A stretch of 64,000 nt of DNA from positions 1,028,765-1,092,764 of the forward strand of contig SDOX01000005.1 in the NCBI GenBank assembly GCA_004565275.1. Direction: 5' to 3'. The notes under the pieces are model-generated. The model saw nothing but the letters and a program-made list of their open reading frames with translations, did not search any database and was not told the DNA's origin. The position numbers and the translations under genes are program-made. Shown piece by piece: positions 54,505 through 63,887 of this stretch (its first letter is position 1; the number at the start of each line of letters is the position of its first letter). Source of the stretch: Nannochloropsis salina CCMP1776. Its lineage: Eukaryota; Sar; Eustigmatophyceae; Eustigmatales; Monodopsidaceae.

Positions 54505-54899
54505 CGTGCTCGACCTGTACCTGGAATCAAAGCATCGAATAAGTTAACTTCTGTCCACCGACGGACCCTGGCTCAGAGTCCAACGACATGGCGAAATTGA
54601 AATCGAAAAATTCCAAGACATTTGCACACGCCTCGCATTGCGCGCTACCGATTTGTCCTAACAAGCGAGAGCCGTTCCTTGATAACGGGGTTCGACAGGG
54701 GCAGGGCCTAAGCGACACCGCGGCGAGCGGCGAGTGGGAAGGGCGCAACTTAATCGAACAAACACGACTGAGCGCCGCCAAAATGCGAGCGCCGGTGGAT
54801 GTGAAACATGCGTGGAGTGGCATGCTGTCGCAGGAAGTGCAGACTTGGTCACCCTCTAAACACATTTGTCGACCATAGGTAGATTCTGGGTCAACGCAA
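54505..54899. promoter_or_regulatory. Divergent promoter region, lumenal protein / BAG-like
   Basis: A 395-bp spacer between divergent start codons. Open frames across it are fortuitous. No defined element recognised. Confidence 0.35.
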
Positions 54900-55544
54900 A
54901 TGATGAGCCGCTTCGCCTCTTTCTTCGGCCGTGGCGCCGGGAATGAAGGGGAAAACGAGCAAACGCACGCTCCCGCGCCCGCCCCCGCGCCCGTTCCCCA
55001 CCAACAGCAACCGCATCGACACCATAGTCAGCAACAAGCGTCACACCGGCAGCCAGCACCTCCGCCACAAGGGAAGGCTTCTGCGTCTACTGGCAATCGT
55101 CCACGCTCTGGGAGCAGCGGAAACAGTGGGAGCTCCCGGCATAAGACGGGGAAGAGGAGAGGGACTTCGAAGACAGGGCCTCCTGCGGGAGGCCTTTCTC
55201 CACGCTCAGTGTCTGCCCTTGCGAAACTGGAAGATTTCGCTCACGATGCTGATGCGTTGGAAAAGCTATTGGCAGGCGTGGAGTTGTGTTTGCAAGATTA
55301 TCCGCGCACTCCAAGGGCACGGTTGTTGGAAGCCAAAGATCAAATCGCTCAAATGAATGGAAATCTTGAGAAGCTACAATACAACGGCGTCGACTCTATC
55401 ATAACGGCTGAACTGGAGAGTGGGAAAGAAAAAGCAAAGGAAAAGCGAAAAGCCTTGAATCAACGGTGTGACAGCTTGCGGGAGCGAATATTGCAGAATT
55501 CTAGAGACCTGGCAAGAATGTTGACTGCAGGGGCAGGGAAATAA
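54900..55544 (+). CDS. Uncharacterised protein with BAG-like C-terminal helices
   Basis: Intronless 214-aa protein. The first about 100 residues are disordered: an Ala/Pro repeat, Gln/His-rich stretch and a basic Ser/Gly region (HKTGKRRGTSK). The C-terminal about 105 residues are predicted helical: LAKLEDFAHDADALEKLLAG, ARLLEAKDQIAQMNGNLEKL, then QYNGVDSII and KEKRKALNQRCDSLRERILQ. The arrangement (a helix, LEKL.YNGVDS, then a K-R-K-L..R.D.L helix) resembles a BAG domain, which binds the Hsp70 ATPase domain as a nucleotide-exchange factor. The resemblance is by eye and not decisive; a plain coiled-coil protein is the alternative. The next gene upstream on this strand is HSBP1, also a heat-shock-related coiled-coil protein, though the two are separated by the lumenal-protein gene. 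Confidence 0.55.
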   Translation: MMSRFASFFGRGAGNEGENEQTHAPAPAPAPVPHQQQPHRHHSQQQASHRQPAPPPQGKASASTGNRPRSGSSGNSGSSRHKTGKRRGTSKTGPPAGGLSPRSVSALAKLEDFAHDADALEKLLAGVELCLQDYPRTPRARLLEAKDQIAQMNGNLEKLQYNGVDSIITAELESGKEKAKEKRKALNQRCDSLRERILQNSRDLARMLTAGAGK

Positions 55545-56460
55545 AGCAGTTGCACAAAAGTTCGAAACAAATTATAAATTGAAGCACCTTTGTCTATACT
55601 CTTGTGATAATGGATAATCTAAACACAAGCCTTGACAAAGCTCTTGCTCAGGCATCGTGCACACACATTGCTAGTATCATAAGTGTACTTTATTGATTTA
55701 GGATAAGCGTATCATTCGACATCCCATAAGTACTACGTACGGTTGTTGAGGAGCATCAAGCTCGAAGCGTGTGCCATATGGACCAAGTATTCTCTAGCTC
55801 TTGACGGGTCTTCACTCAATTAATTTATCTATTAGGATCCACGGGCAGTTCTTTCGGGTCTTCACTCAATTAATTTATCTATTAGGATCCATGGGCAGTT
55901 CTTTCAGACCAAGTCTTTAGGGCATGTCACACGTTTAAGGTATGTAAGGCTATAGAAGCGATGCCCTTATAGATCCGAGGACGGGGAAACCACTATACGA
56001 GAGCTTGCGAGAGGGGAATGCGCTGGCAGTGATCTCGTGAGGGTATCCGAGTCCCGCGCCTTCCAGGAAGATATGATTGTTCTGTATTATTGAGGGGGCT
56101 ATCGCCCTTGAGGCCGGTGTGCGTGTTGTGGTGGTGAGACGAATGGCAGGCAAGGCGTGTCCTTGGACGGCGACTACAGGCGTCAGTCGAGAATTGGTCG
56201 GGCAGGCAGCCCATGCAGCGAGGACCTGCCTTCCCACTCCATAGTTTGGCATGCCGCCGTTGTATTCTAGATTTGGTCCGGCATGGTCCGTGTACCAGAA
56301 TAAGCCGTAGATCCTTTCGAACATTCCATCGTCCGCCTCCCGACGTCACCCTTCTGCGCCCTTCAAGGAGCACCCATCCCACCAGCGATCCATGCCCTCA
56401 GAGTTGTCCAATTTTATCGCATAAACCCTTGAGTGAATCTCTTTTATCGCCGTGATCACC
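55545..56460. other. Convergent intergenic region with tandem duplication
   Basis: A 916-bp spacer between facing stops. It is AT-rich to about 55960 and holds the 50-bp duplication listed separately. A 124-codon minus frame at 55950-56324 has no recognisable domain and is not accepted. Confidence 0.4.
55806..55905. repeat. 50-bp direct tandem duplication, two copies
   Basis: Copy 1 is 55806-55855 and copy 2 is 55856-55905, head to tail, each starting gggtcttcactcaattaatt and ending gggcagttctttc. They differ at one base (c at 55842, t at 55892). The near identity points to a recent duplication. It lies in the shared 3' region of two convergent genes. Confidence 0.95.
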
Positions 56461-57498
56461 TCAGAAATCGTCGTAGTAAACCCATTCCAACGTCAATCCG
56501 TGCGCCGGTGCTGCTCTGATGGGGCTCCTTCCCGTAGCATACAAAGGCCCGTCCAATGCCCTTCGCAGCTCCGCTTCACTCATGTCTCCCCGTGCCACGG
56601 CCCACAGTCCTCCCACCATATTCCTGACCATACGTTGCAGTGCTCCATCCAAAAGCACGTGGATCGCGTATTCCTCTGGCGCCTCCGAAACTAGCTCCAC
56701 GGACCGCACGTGTCTTACGGTTGAAAAATCTTCCCCCTTTTTGCTCATTCGCCGCTTGTGTTGCAAGCGATTAGCGAAATTCTGATAATCATGCTTTCCC
56801 TCGAAAATGCTAGTCAACTCAGCCAATTTGTGTAGGTCTAGCGCCTCGCCACGGGGGACCGCGCAACAGTAATTCCGGTGCAGGGGGTCAGCCACAGCAC
56901 GGGTGGAGAACCGATAAGTGTAGAGCTTTGAACGGCTATTGTACATAGCGTGCCAATTTCCTTGGACCGCCAGGTTTTTCTCTCGGGGAGGAGGGGCGTG
57001 CGACACGTTCCAGAGCCGGACGTCTGAGGCCAGTCCCTCGTTCAGCTTCGTTTCGAATTCTCGAACAGTAAACAGTCCTGCAGCCACCGCCGGGTAGTCA
57101 AAGTGGATGACCTGGCCTCGTGCATGGACACCAGCATCCGTTCGACCGGCTGCGACGGCCCGAATGCACACCTTATCAAGCAAGTCGGAGTCCGGGCAGG
57201 CGGCGAGGGTTGAGTTGATGGCGCGTTCGACCTCGAGTTGCACTGTTCGACTCTTCACTTGGAATTGCCAACCATTGAAGTGTGTCCCATCGTAAGCAAG
57301 TCGGGCTACAAAGCGCGTCATGGGAACTGTAGGATTTCTCCACCAGGCTCTGGGTGTATAATCTCCTGATAAAGACATCCTGCAGGGGCTATGCCACACC
57401 ATCGCCCCCCGACAAGTCGCGATTACTAAAAGGCAACAAAGCGCAACAAAATGCAGCCGATTCAAACGGCACTCCGTTTCATGCGTGTTTCGCCCCAT
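56461..57498 (-). CDS. tRNA pseudouridine synthase, TruA family
   Basis: Isomerises uridine to pseudouridine in the tRNA anticodon stem-loop (positions 38-40 in bacterial TruA; Pus1/Pus3 in eukaryotes). Intronless, 345 aa. The catalytic Asp lies in AAGRTDAGVHARGQVIHFDY, preceded by the N-terminal strand RFVARLAYDGTHFNGWQFQ. Other signatures are YTYRFSTRAVADPLHRNYC, FEGKHDYQNFA and the C-terminal LQRMVRNMVGGLWAVARGDM. About 60 residues precede the domain and hold a hydrophobic stretch (LHFVALCCLLVIATCRGAM), which could be a signal peptide; together with the bacterial-like compact domain this suggests an organelle enzyme, though a Phe motif is missing. The start ATG at 57498 lies within the 5' leader of the divergent SDR gene. 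Confidence 0.9.
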   Translation of the reverse strand: MGRNTHETECRLNRLHFVALCCLLVIATCRGAMVWHSPCRMSLSGDYTPRAWWRNPTVPMTRFVARLAYDGTHFNGWQFQVKSRTVQLEVERAINSTLAACPDSDLLDKVCIRAVAAGRTDAGVHARGQVIHFDYPAVAAGLFTVREFETKLNEGLASDVRLWNVSHAPPPREKNLAVQGNWHAMYNSRSKLYTYRFSTRAVADPLHRNYCCAVPRGEALDLHKLAELTSIFEGKHDYQNFANRLQHKRRMSKKGEDFSTVRHVRSVELVSEAPEEYAIHVLLDGALQRMVRNMVGGLWAVARGDMSEAELRRALDGPLYATGRSPIRAAPAHGLTLEWVYYDDF

Positions 57499-57684
57499 AA
57501 GCAGTTTTTAAAGCGTCTACTATCGGCGCCCGTGCTTGGGAGGCGTCTGGGAGCTCCTCCACCATGTCCAGCCAGGAGGTTAAACGTCAGTCCAAAGCCT
57601 GTCTCGAAAACCACACATTGCGTTAGCAAGGACTGCGCTAAAACGTATTCTGTCTTATCCTGTACTCACACCACAGTAAAAACG

Positions 57685-58662
57685 ATGAAATCCATCAGTT
57701 TGCTCGTCCCGAGCTCGCTCCTGCTTTTGAGTAGCAGTCTCTTCGTGTCCTCTTTCGTCATTCAATCGCACACTTCATCGATACTAGGTTTAAGTGCCAC
57801 GTCCCCTTCCACCGGCAGTGGCAGCCGGAGCAGTACAAGGATGGTTGAGAAGATATACATTGTAACGGGCTCCACTGATGGGATAGGCCAGCATACAGCC
57901 AGTAATTTAATCAATACCCCAGATGCCAAACTCTTGGTACACGGCCGCAATCCTGCCAAGGTTGCTCAGACCGTACAACAGTTGAAATCAGTAAACACCG
58001 GGAATATAGATGGCGTCGTGGCCGATCTGGCTTCATTTCAGGATATTCGACGACTGGCCAAAGATTTGGAGGAGAAAGTAGAAGCCGCATCTCCCGATGC
58101 CCCCGTGGTGCTGATCAACAATGCGGGTGTGTTCGAGACCAGGCGTAAAGAAAGCCCGGAAGGATTGGAAATGACCTTCGCCATCAACGTCGCTGCTCCG
58201 TATCTATTGACTGGCCTTCTTCTTCCTATACTTCGGAGGAGAAAGAACAGTCGGATAATCAACATCTCCTCCATTTCCCAAGGGGGGAGCATACCATGGG
58301 ACGACCTACAGCTCGCACTTCCCGGGGCCTATACCGACCACCGAGCCTACTCGCTCAGCAAACTATGCATGGCTATGCTCAGTATGGAGCAGAGCAGCCG
58401 GTTCGGTTCCGCTGAGTTTCCAATTGTGTGCTGCGACCCCGGTACAGTAAACACGAAGATGCTGGAAGCGGGGTGGGGGATGTACGGGGTAGACGTGTCG
58501 GCTGCCAATGACGAGACCTTCCTGGCCCTCGCCCCATCCCTCGACAACGGGTCTTATTTTGTCGGCAGGATGGCACGGAAAGCGAACGCAGAGGCTTACG
58601 ACGCAAAGTCACGGGCACGGTTGTGGCAACACCTGGAGGAGGTGACGGGATTCGCGTACTGA
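57685..58662 (+). CDS. Short-chain dehydrogenase/reductase, probably plastid-targeted
   Basis: NAD(P)-dependent oxidoreductase of the classical SDR superfamily, 325 aa, intronless. The N-terminus MKSISLLVPSSLLLLSSSLF followed by VSSFVIQS is a signal peptide with Phe at the expected cleavage point, then a Ser/Thr-rich transit stretch: a bipartite secondary-plastid signal. Rossmann glycines TGSTDGIG are near residue 61, INNAGVF near 144, catalytic Ser in NISSISQGG, and YSLSK (Tyr/Lys) near 221. The closest look is to retinol-dehydrogenase/WW-oxidoreductase-like or protochlorophyllide-reductase-like SDRs; the substrate cannot be read from sequence. The frame is open 78 codons further upstream to an ATG at 57451, but that overlaps the divergent TruA coding start and would bury the signal peptide, so I prefer 57685. 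Confidence 0.85.
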   Translation: MKSISLLVPSSLLLLSSSLFVSSFVIQSHTSSILGLSATSPSTGSGSRSSTRMVEKIYIVTGSTDGIGQHTASNLINTPDAKLLVHGRNPAKVAQTVQQLKSVNTGNIDGVVADLASFQDIRRLAKDLEEKVEAASPDAPVVLINNAGVFETRRKESPEGLEMTFAINVAAPYLLTGLLLPILRRRKNSRIINISSISQGGSIPWDDLQLALPGAYTDHRAYSLSKLCMAMLSMEQSSRFGSAEFPIVCCDPGTVNTKMLEAGWGMYGVDVSAANDETFLALAPSLDNGSYFVGRMARKANAEAYDAKSRARLWQHLEEVTGFAY

Positions 58663-59022
58663 GACGATTGCCATGTCGACGCAAGCGCGAAGAGGGAAGG
58701 AATGGAACAAAGAATTTTTGTGACAGGGCGGGTAGTGAGTCCCGAAAACAATTGCACATTACAATTTCTTTGCACATGGCGTGCCTGTGGCTCGGGGGCC
58801 ACAAGGAACCCTCAGTCCACGACCCGTTTTCCAGGCAGCCCTCATCACCAACCTCAGCCTTTGCCCGTTCATCTCCTCGCGTTCGCCTAGATCCACCCTG
58901 TATTACTATCCAGGGGAAATAATGCACATGCAGGGACAAGCGCGCCGTTCCCATGGCATCTGGCCGCCCGTGGCACCATTCCTGCCGTCAACTTTCCCGC
59001 ACCACAGCTCTCTGGAGTCAAA
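58663..59022. other. Convergent 3' intergenic region, SDR / ESS2
   Basis: A 360-bp spacer between facing stops; no supported gene or repeat. Confidence 0.45.
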
Positions 59023-60981
59023 TCAAATGTTCAGCAGGTTCTCCGTCACCTTGTTCCCGGTGCGGCTGCTGCCCTCCTCCAAGGACGGAGAGGACAAGGA
59101 CCCGAGGGCAGTACCTCCAGAACCAGCCCCCCCCGTCTGCCCCCGCTTTGACACCGGCCGCAAGGGGGAGGGCGTCACGCCGCGATGGCTGCCGAGCTGG
59201 CCAAGGCGGGGGGTCCGCTCCCCCTCACCCGCTAACCCCGTTCCTCCTTTCGCCGAGTACGACGCCCGCAGCTGGACCGAGGCGCCCCCCCCCAAGGCCT
59301 CTCCCTTGTCAGCATGGGCCAGTTTGGCCGCCAGGCTCTGTGCTGCGGGCGTCAGGGAGTGGAAGTCTCGCTTGCCGCTCCTCTTGGTCACGCCACCCGT
59401 CGCCTTCCCGCCTTCCTTCTTCCCCGCCTTGGACCGATTCCGCACTTGGGCCTCCAGGGCGTTCGCCACCCTCTCCCGCGACCTGGCGGGTTGGATGTGA
59501 AAGCCTTGCTTCGACCCCAAGGCATCGCCCCGGTTTTCCACAGGAACCACGGGGCTCCTGTAGTCAAAGGGCTCTGCCACCCGCAAGGGCGTGCTCTCCA
59601 CCTCCCCCCAGGTCATGATAGGCATGTCACCCTCTGCCCCCGGGACGAGGAGCGGGGTCATGGGCACAAAACCCTCCGTCACCTCCCGCTGCGCCGCAGA
59701 CGCCGACGTGGCGGCCGAGGAGCTGCTAGCGTCAGAGCGCGGGCGCTCCAAGGGCGAGGCTCGCGACGGATCCCTCCCTTTCCATGACAAGCTGCCAGCA
59801 TGAAAGCGTGTGTTGCTGTGCACCAGGCGTTTCGGTGCCTTGGCTGCCAGGCCCACGCGCGCATTGCCCCCGTTCCCCGCCAGGAGCAGGGGCCTCGTTC
59901 CATTCGCCTCCTCGTCCTCCAGAAGCAAGGCCGGCTGCGTGGCTCCGTCGATTCCTCGCTCGTGGACCCGCGCGTTCTCTTCCAGGGACCCCGGTCCGAA
60001 CATCAAGGCGTTCTTCGCCCGGATAGGCCAAGTCTCAGGGGCATTCGGCCGGTCATCCCCGAGCCGGGGCTTGGCGTTGGCCGCCTCTGCGTGCCGTCTC
60101 TGTTCTTCCTCGGTCATCATCTCCCCGTTGGGCAGCAGGTACAGTTTCTCCTTTCCTGTCTCCAGCTGTGGGTGGGCGTACACCCACCAGTACTTCCGAC
60201 GGTGCGCCTCCCGCATGCGTTCCGCCAGGTCGTCAAAGGCCGCGTCGTCCTCGCTGTGGAAACGGGCCAAAAACTGGTCCAGCGTCAAAGGCAATGGCGG
60301 TAAGGTTGGGGCGTCTGATGACGCAGCTGTCGATAGAGGGGTCTCAGATCCCAACCGATGGCCACTGTCACCCAGCCCGGCGCCGGTATCTGCTCTGGAG
60401 ACAATCTGTTCCAGAGAGCCGCCAGACAGCACCAGACGCTGCACCTCTGCCAGACTTCGCAACTGACGGCTTTCAAGGGTTTGCAGCCACTTCATCTGCC
60501 GGTGTAGCTTGGGTAGTTCGGGAAAGAAATCTCGTTCTATGATCTCCCCCATGGCATCCACAAAGGAGTCCTCGTCTAGCACCTGAGGACCCTTGCGCCG
60601 CCAGCGGGACGGGGGAACTGCTGGCGGTAGCATGAGAGCATTCTGACTTTTGCTCTTCTTCTCGCTCCGGGAGGGCATAATGTGGTCCGCACACGGATCC
60701 TCCATTCGCCGCAGAGGACTTGGTGTTGGCAGACCGCGCTTGTACGCCTTCGCGATTGCTTGAGCTCCTCCCTGGGCGGAGGTCCGACCCTGCTCATTCT
60801 TGTCCCGCGCCAGGAGATCATTTCCTTGCGCTCCTCTTGCCACAACAGCCTCCATGCACGTCTGTGCCTTATATATAGCATGGTGGGAGGGCATGAGCTT
60901 CAAAGAACCTCTTCGTGCGGGTCTGTGTGGCAGCCCTTTCGGTCGATTGTTTGCGGGGTTGGGATGAGCGATGATCGTCAT
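59023..60981 (-). CDS. ESS2: Splicing factor ESS2 (DGCR14/Es2 family)
   Basis: Nuclear spliceosome-associated protein found with the catalytic (C) complex. Intronless, 652 aa from the ATG at 60981, longer than human ESS2 (476 aa). Conserved blocks: LDEDSFVDAMGEIIERDFFP followed by ELPKLHRQMKWL (about residues 134-166), LTLDQFLARFHSEDDAAFDD, KYWWVYAHPQ, the short WPIRAKNALMFGP segment (a family hallmark around W..KN.LMF.P), VHSNTRFH, and near the C-terminus TWGEVESTPLRV. The last about 150 residues are Ser/Gly/Lys-rich. The N-terminal about 100 residues before the first conserved block are not family-like, so a start at one of the internal Met codons is possible. Confidence 0.87.
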   Translation of the reverse strand: MTIIAHPNPANNRPKGLPHRPARRGSLKLMPSHHAIYKAQTCMEAVVARGAQGNDLLARDKNEQGRTSAQGGAQAIAKAYKRGLPTPSPLRRMEDPCADHIMPSRSEKKSKSQNALMLPPAVPPSRWRRKGPQVLDEDSFVDAMGEIIERDFFPELPKLHRQMKWLQTLESRQLRSLAEVQRLVLSGGSLEQIVSRADTGAGLGDSGHRLGSETPLSTAASSDAPTLPPLPLTLDQFLARFHSEDDAAFDDLAERMREAHRRKYWWVYAHPQLETGKEKLYLLPNGEMMTEEEQRRHAEAANAKPRLGDDRPNAPETWPIRAKNALMFGPGSLEENARVHERGIDGATQPALLLEDEEANGTRPLLLAGNGGNARVGLAAKAPKRLVHSNTRFHAGSLSWKGRDPSRASPLERPRSDASSSSAATSASAAQREVTEGFVPMTPLLVPGAEGDMPIMTWGEVESTPLRVAEPFDYRSPVVPVENRGDALGSKQGFHIQPARSRERVANALEAQVRNRSKAGKKEGGKATGGVTKRSGKRDFHSLTPAAQSLAAKLAHADKGEALGGGASVQLRASYSAKGGTGLAGEGERTPRLGQLGSHRGVTPSPLRPVSKRGQTGGAGSGGTALGSLSSPSLEEGSSRTGNKVTENLLNI

Positions 60982-61398
60982 CGGGAGGGGGGAAAGATCA
61001 GAAAACAGTCGACGTGGAGCTTTTGGTCCACCGTCGTAGGAGCAATTTTGCCATCGATATGATCAAAACGCGCACGTTCACTCTCTCGTACGCATTTTCC
61101 CCAGGTTTTCTACCCTTTTCGGAGACCTCCGCCGGCTTTTTGGTCTTGCTGGCAGCTTTCATGAGACGATGTGCAGTCCTTGCTAGTAGTGACCGAATTT
61201 TAGGCTAGAACTTCCCGAAGTGCATACGTCTAAACGCGCGTACAACTACACGACCGTCTCCTACCTCGCCGTGACATTTAAATACCATTCTGTCAACGCA
61301 AGTTCAAAGTCTTGTTCGAAGGGGTAGTCTAGTTTTACTCCGACTTCGGGGAGGCGCGGAGCCGAATCTGCTGTGAATCCATCACTCACGCTTCTGCG
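60982..61398. promoter_or_regulatory. Divergent promoter region, ESS2 / LEA-2 protein
   Basis: A 417-bp spacer between divergent start codons. No defined element recognised. Confidence 0.35.
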
Positions 61399-62172
61399 AT
61401 GGTCCTCGCACCTTCACTCCTTTACCTCTCTCGAGCGCCCTTCACGCTTTCCACCCTCGTCGCCTTGACCTACTTATTTTTCCCGCGGTTTGGCATGTGG
61501 CAAATCGATTCGTTGCGGTATTCCTCCATGACCATCTCCCCTTGGGACCTCGCCATCTCCTTGGAAATGGATGTAGGGGTGTCTATGTTCAACCCTAACC
61601 ACATCAACTCACGTTTACACAACGCAACACTGGATATCTATCGTGTCAAACCCACGCATATCAGTGGGGCACACCAGGCGCCGACCTACGGAACAAGCTT
61701 CGGGGTAGCCCGAACGCATTTTCACGAAGTCCCCAGACGGGATACTTTTTATTTGGATAGCCACGTTTCTATTGTTCGTCTCCCTTTCGCTGTGCTCTGC
61801 TCCTTCATGAGAGAACTGCTCCTGAACAAAGGCGTGGTCAAAGTGAGGGGGGTGGGGCAGGCCTGGATCTCGGCAGCGGCGCAAGACGTGACAGTGTTGG
61901 TCGACTGCTTCCAGCATGTGCAGCCTTTTCCACATCCGGGTCGCATTGTGCATACTGCTTGTAATTTTAAGCTGGCCAATGGCGGGGGTATGAATGGATC
62001 ACTGCTGGATTTACTCCAACTGCAGTTGGGAACCGAGTGGGGGGAGATCCGTGGGCGGAAGAAGCAGCAGGGACACAGGGCGCGGAGGAGCGTACGTGCG
62101 AAAGAAGAGATTGGTGACGCCACCATGATTAGAGGGGTCATCGCAGAGGTACAGGCGTGCGAAGGATTGTGA
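61399..62172 (+). CDS. LEA-2 (late embryogenesis abundant group 2)-like membrane protein
   Basis: Intronless 257-aa protein. An N-terminal hydrophobic stretch (FTLSTLVALTYLFFPRFGMW) probably anchors it in a membrane, followed by a domain of LEA-2/WHy type (about residues 45-190): LEMDVGVSMFNPNHINSRLH with the characteristic N-P-N after a hydrophobic strand, ATLDIYRVKP, DTFYLDSHVSIVRLPF and VVKVRGVGQAWISAAAQDVT. The topology of one membrane anchor plus an extracytosolic LEA-2 domain is that of plant NDR1/HIN1-like proteins and of uncharacterised algal proteins. The C-terminus is basic (GRKKQQGHRARRSVRAKEE). The biochemical function of this fold is not settled; a desiccation or stress role is inference. 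Confidence 0.7.
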   Translation: MVLAPSLLYLSRAPFTLSTLVALTYLFFPRFGMWQIDSLRYSSMTISPWDLAISLEMDVGVSMFNPNHINSRLHNATLDIYRVKPTHISGAHQAPTYGTSFGVARTHFHEVPRRDTFYLDSHVSIVRLPFAVLCSFMRELLLNKGVVKVRGVGQAWISAAAQDVTVLVDCFQHVQPFPHPGRIVHTACNFKLANGGGMNGSLLDLLQLQLGTEWGEIRGRKKQQGHRARRSVRAKEEIGDATMIRGVIAEVQACEGL

Positions 62173-62961
62173 CCAAGGATCAGGCGGGAGCACAGTTTTT
62201 GGAGGGATCATGTTTTTAACAGGGAGAACGGCTGCTTGTTCATGCCATTGCATTTTCGTAATGTAACATTTTGACAGTTTTGGAAAGCAGTGGATTTAAC
62301 CCCTGTTTGACTGAAGTCGACAGGAATATTTTGGGTGAGGAGGAGCCAGTTTTATATCTCTAGCCAACACTGTATGGCAGCCAGTATTTTACTTGGTATG
62401 CAATGTATTTTGGCATTTTTTCAGCTAACATAATAGAGTCCGCCGGAAAAAGCTCCAAAGAAATGTAGGTGCAATCTTCTATACGATATCGCTTCATCGA
62501 AGATGTCGCATTGAGGGCCACTGCCTTTACGTTCCTCGTGCTCACTCGCTCTTGAGCTTCCACCAGCTTTGCTTCATTTCTTACATCGCATCTGTCAAGG
62601 TCGCACATCGAAAATACTGAGGGAAAGACACAATGACTGCTGCCACGTGTGATTGCATTTGTCCCTAACATTCAAAGCCAGACGAAGAGTCCAATGCTGA
62701 CAGGAAAATTGAAGGAATACGAAAGGAGCAGGGACCATCGAAAAGTAAATTTGTCGTAGAAAATCACAATTAAAATAGGTGAGAGATTCTTCTTCTAAGG
62801 TGCAGAGTTTCTCAAGCATGACTGTCGCCTTCCGTAGATTCCGTTTTGAAACCAGACCCCCACGCCCTCACGCCGCGCTTGCACTACTCTGCTGTTCCCG
62901 ATCCCGCCCCTCCCCCCTCCCTCCCTTGCCATGCCTTCCATCTTTTTCGCTATCAAGGAGT
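62173..62961. other. Convergent intergenic region, LEA-2 protein / eL43
   Basis: A 789-bp AT-rich spacer between facing stops. A 103-codon minus frame with a true ATG (62671-62360) is open but has no recognisable domain or partner exon. I list it here rather than as a gene. Confidence 0.4.
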
Positions 62962-63488
62962 TTAGACGGCCTCAGCCTTAGCCTTGCGTAGGCGAGCAAG
63001 TGTTGATCGCACTTGGACCGCAGCTGCAGTGGAAAGCGTGTAGGCACCGCCCGCCATGCTCTTCTTGCATGAACCACACTTCCAGATGCCTACCACTTCC
63101 CGCTTTACGTTGTCCTTCCCGCAAAAGACACACGTGTACTTGGAATGCTGTGATATTTCAATCTTTTTGATAATCTTTCGAAGGGAAGCTCCGTATCGCG
63201 TACCATACTTCCCGCAAATTCCTACTTTCTTAGTGCGCTTTCCCTGTTCAAATTTAATTACAGATGTGGGTGTCGATTCTTGTTAGGCCAAAAGGTCGGG
63301 AGTAGACACGTGTGGATGATAAGCAATTGTCGTCATAAACCCTGTGTGAGCTGCACTTGATTCCTCTTACACAGGATAACATGCGATTCCACGCTCCATC
63401 ACGTGCCTTCTGTCGTGTTGTTTCTTACAACCGCCTCTCACAATTTTCCCACGCTTTCCCCTACGAGACAACCAAGACAACGTACCAT
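62962..63488 (-). CDS. RPL37A: 60S ribosomal protein eL43 (L37a)
   Basis: Zinc-binding protein of the large cytosolic ribosomal subunit. Two exons: 63488-63486, which is the ATG alone, and 63243-62962, giving 94 aa (human 92). The 242-nt intron begins gtacgt directly after the start codon and ends aacag; the joined start reads [19 protein letters not shown], against [19 protein letters not shown] in human. The zinc site is Cys-x2-Cys ... Cys-x2-Cys in [10 protein letters not shown] and [14 protein letters not shown]. The C-terminus [20 protein letters not shown] is conserved. The identification is certain. The one-codon first exon rests on phase, splice consensus and the conserved length: no other upstream ATG gives a family-like N-terminus. 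Confidence 0.93.
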
Positions 63489-63887
63489 GGTGACTGATGA
63501 CAAGTTTGAGGTCGATAGATATGACGGGTGGAAGGAAAACAAGGATGTAGCGTGTGTGGTATGCGTATGAAGAAGCGTGAGAACGACTGCACGTATGGGG
63601 CCGATTCCATAAACCCACCATTGTCGCTATTCCAGCAGGACGACAGCCATGCCATCCTGCATTGCACTCAGTTCACATTTGCTGCCACATGTCGTTGATC
63701 ATCGTGACGACAATAAGAGAGAAAAAAGGGAAGGCCTAGCTTGCCCGTGGAGGGCGGTGCACGCGATGCTCGACAGCCGTCCGTTCCCACACAGGAAAAG
63801 GAAAATCAGGAGCCGGCCCCTGGACGACAACAGCCTCAGAACTAATCTGCCACCGCCCCGTCTACCATCCTCAAAACCCGAGCTACC
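63489..63887. promoter_or_regulatory. Divergent promoter region, eL43 / right-edge open frame
   Basis: About 400 bp upstream of eL43 and of the open frame at the right edge. No defined element recognised. Confidence 0.35.

Noticed and set aside
55950-56324. 124-codon minus-strand frame in the BAG-like/TruA spacer
   Set aside because: No domain, no coding-like composition, and inside a probable 3' UTR.
62360-62671. 103-codon minus-strand frame with true ATG
   Set aside because: AT-rich, no recognised domain or partner exon; kept only as a note in the intergenic entry.
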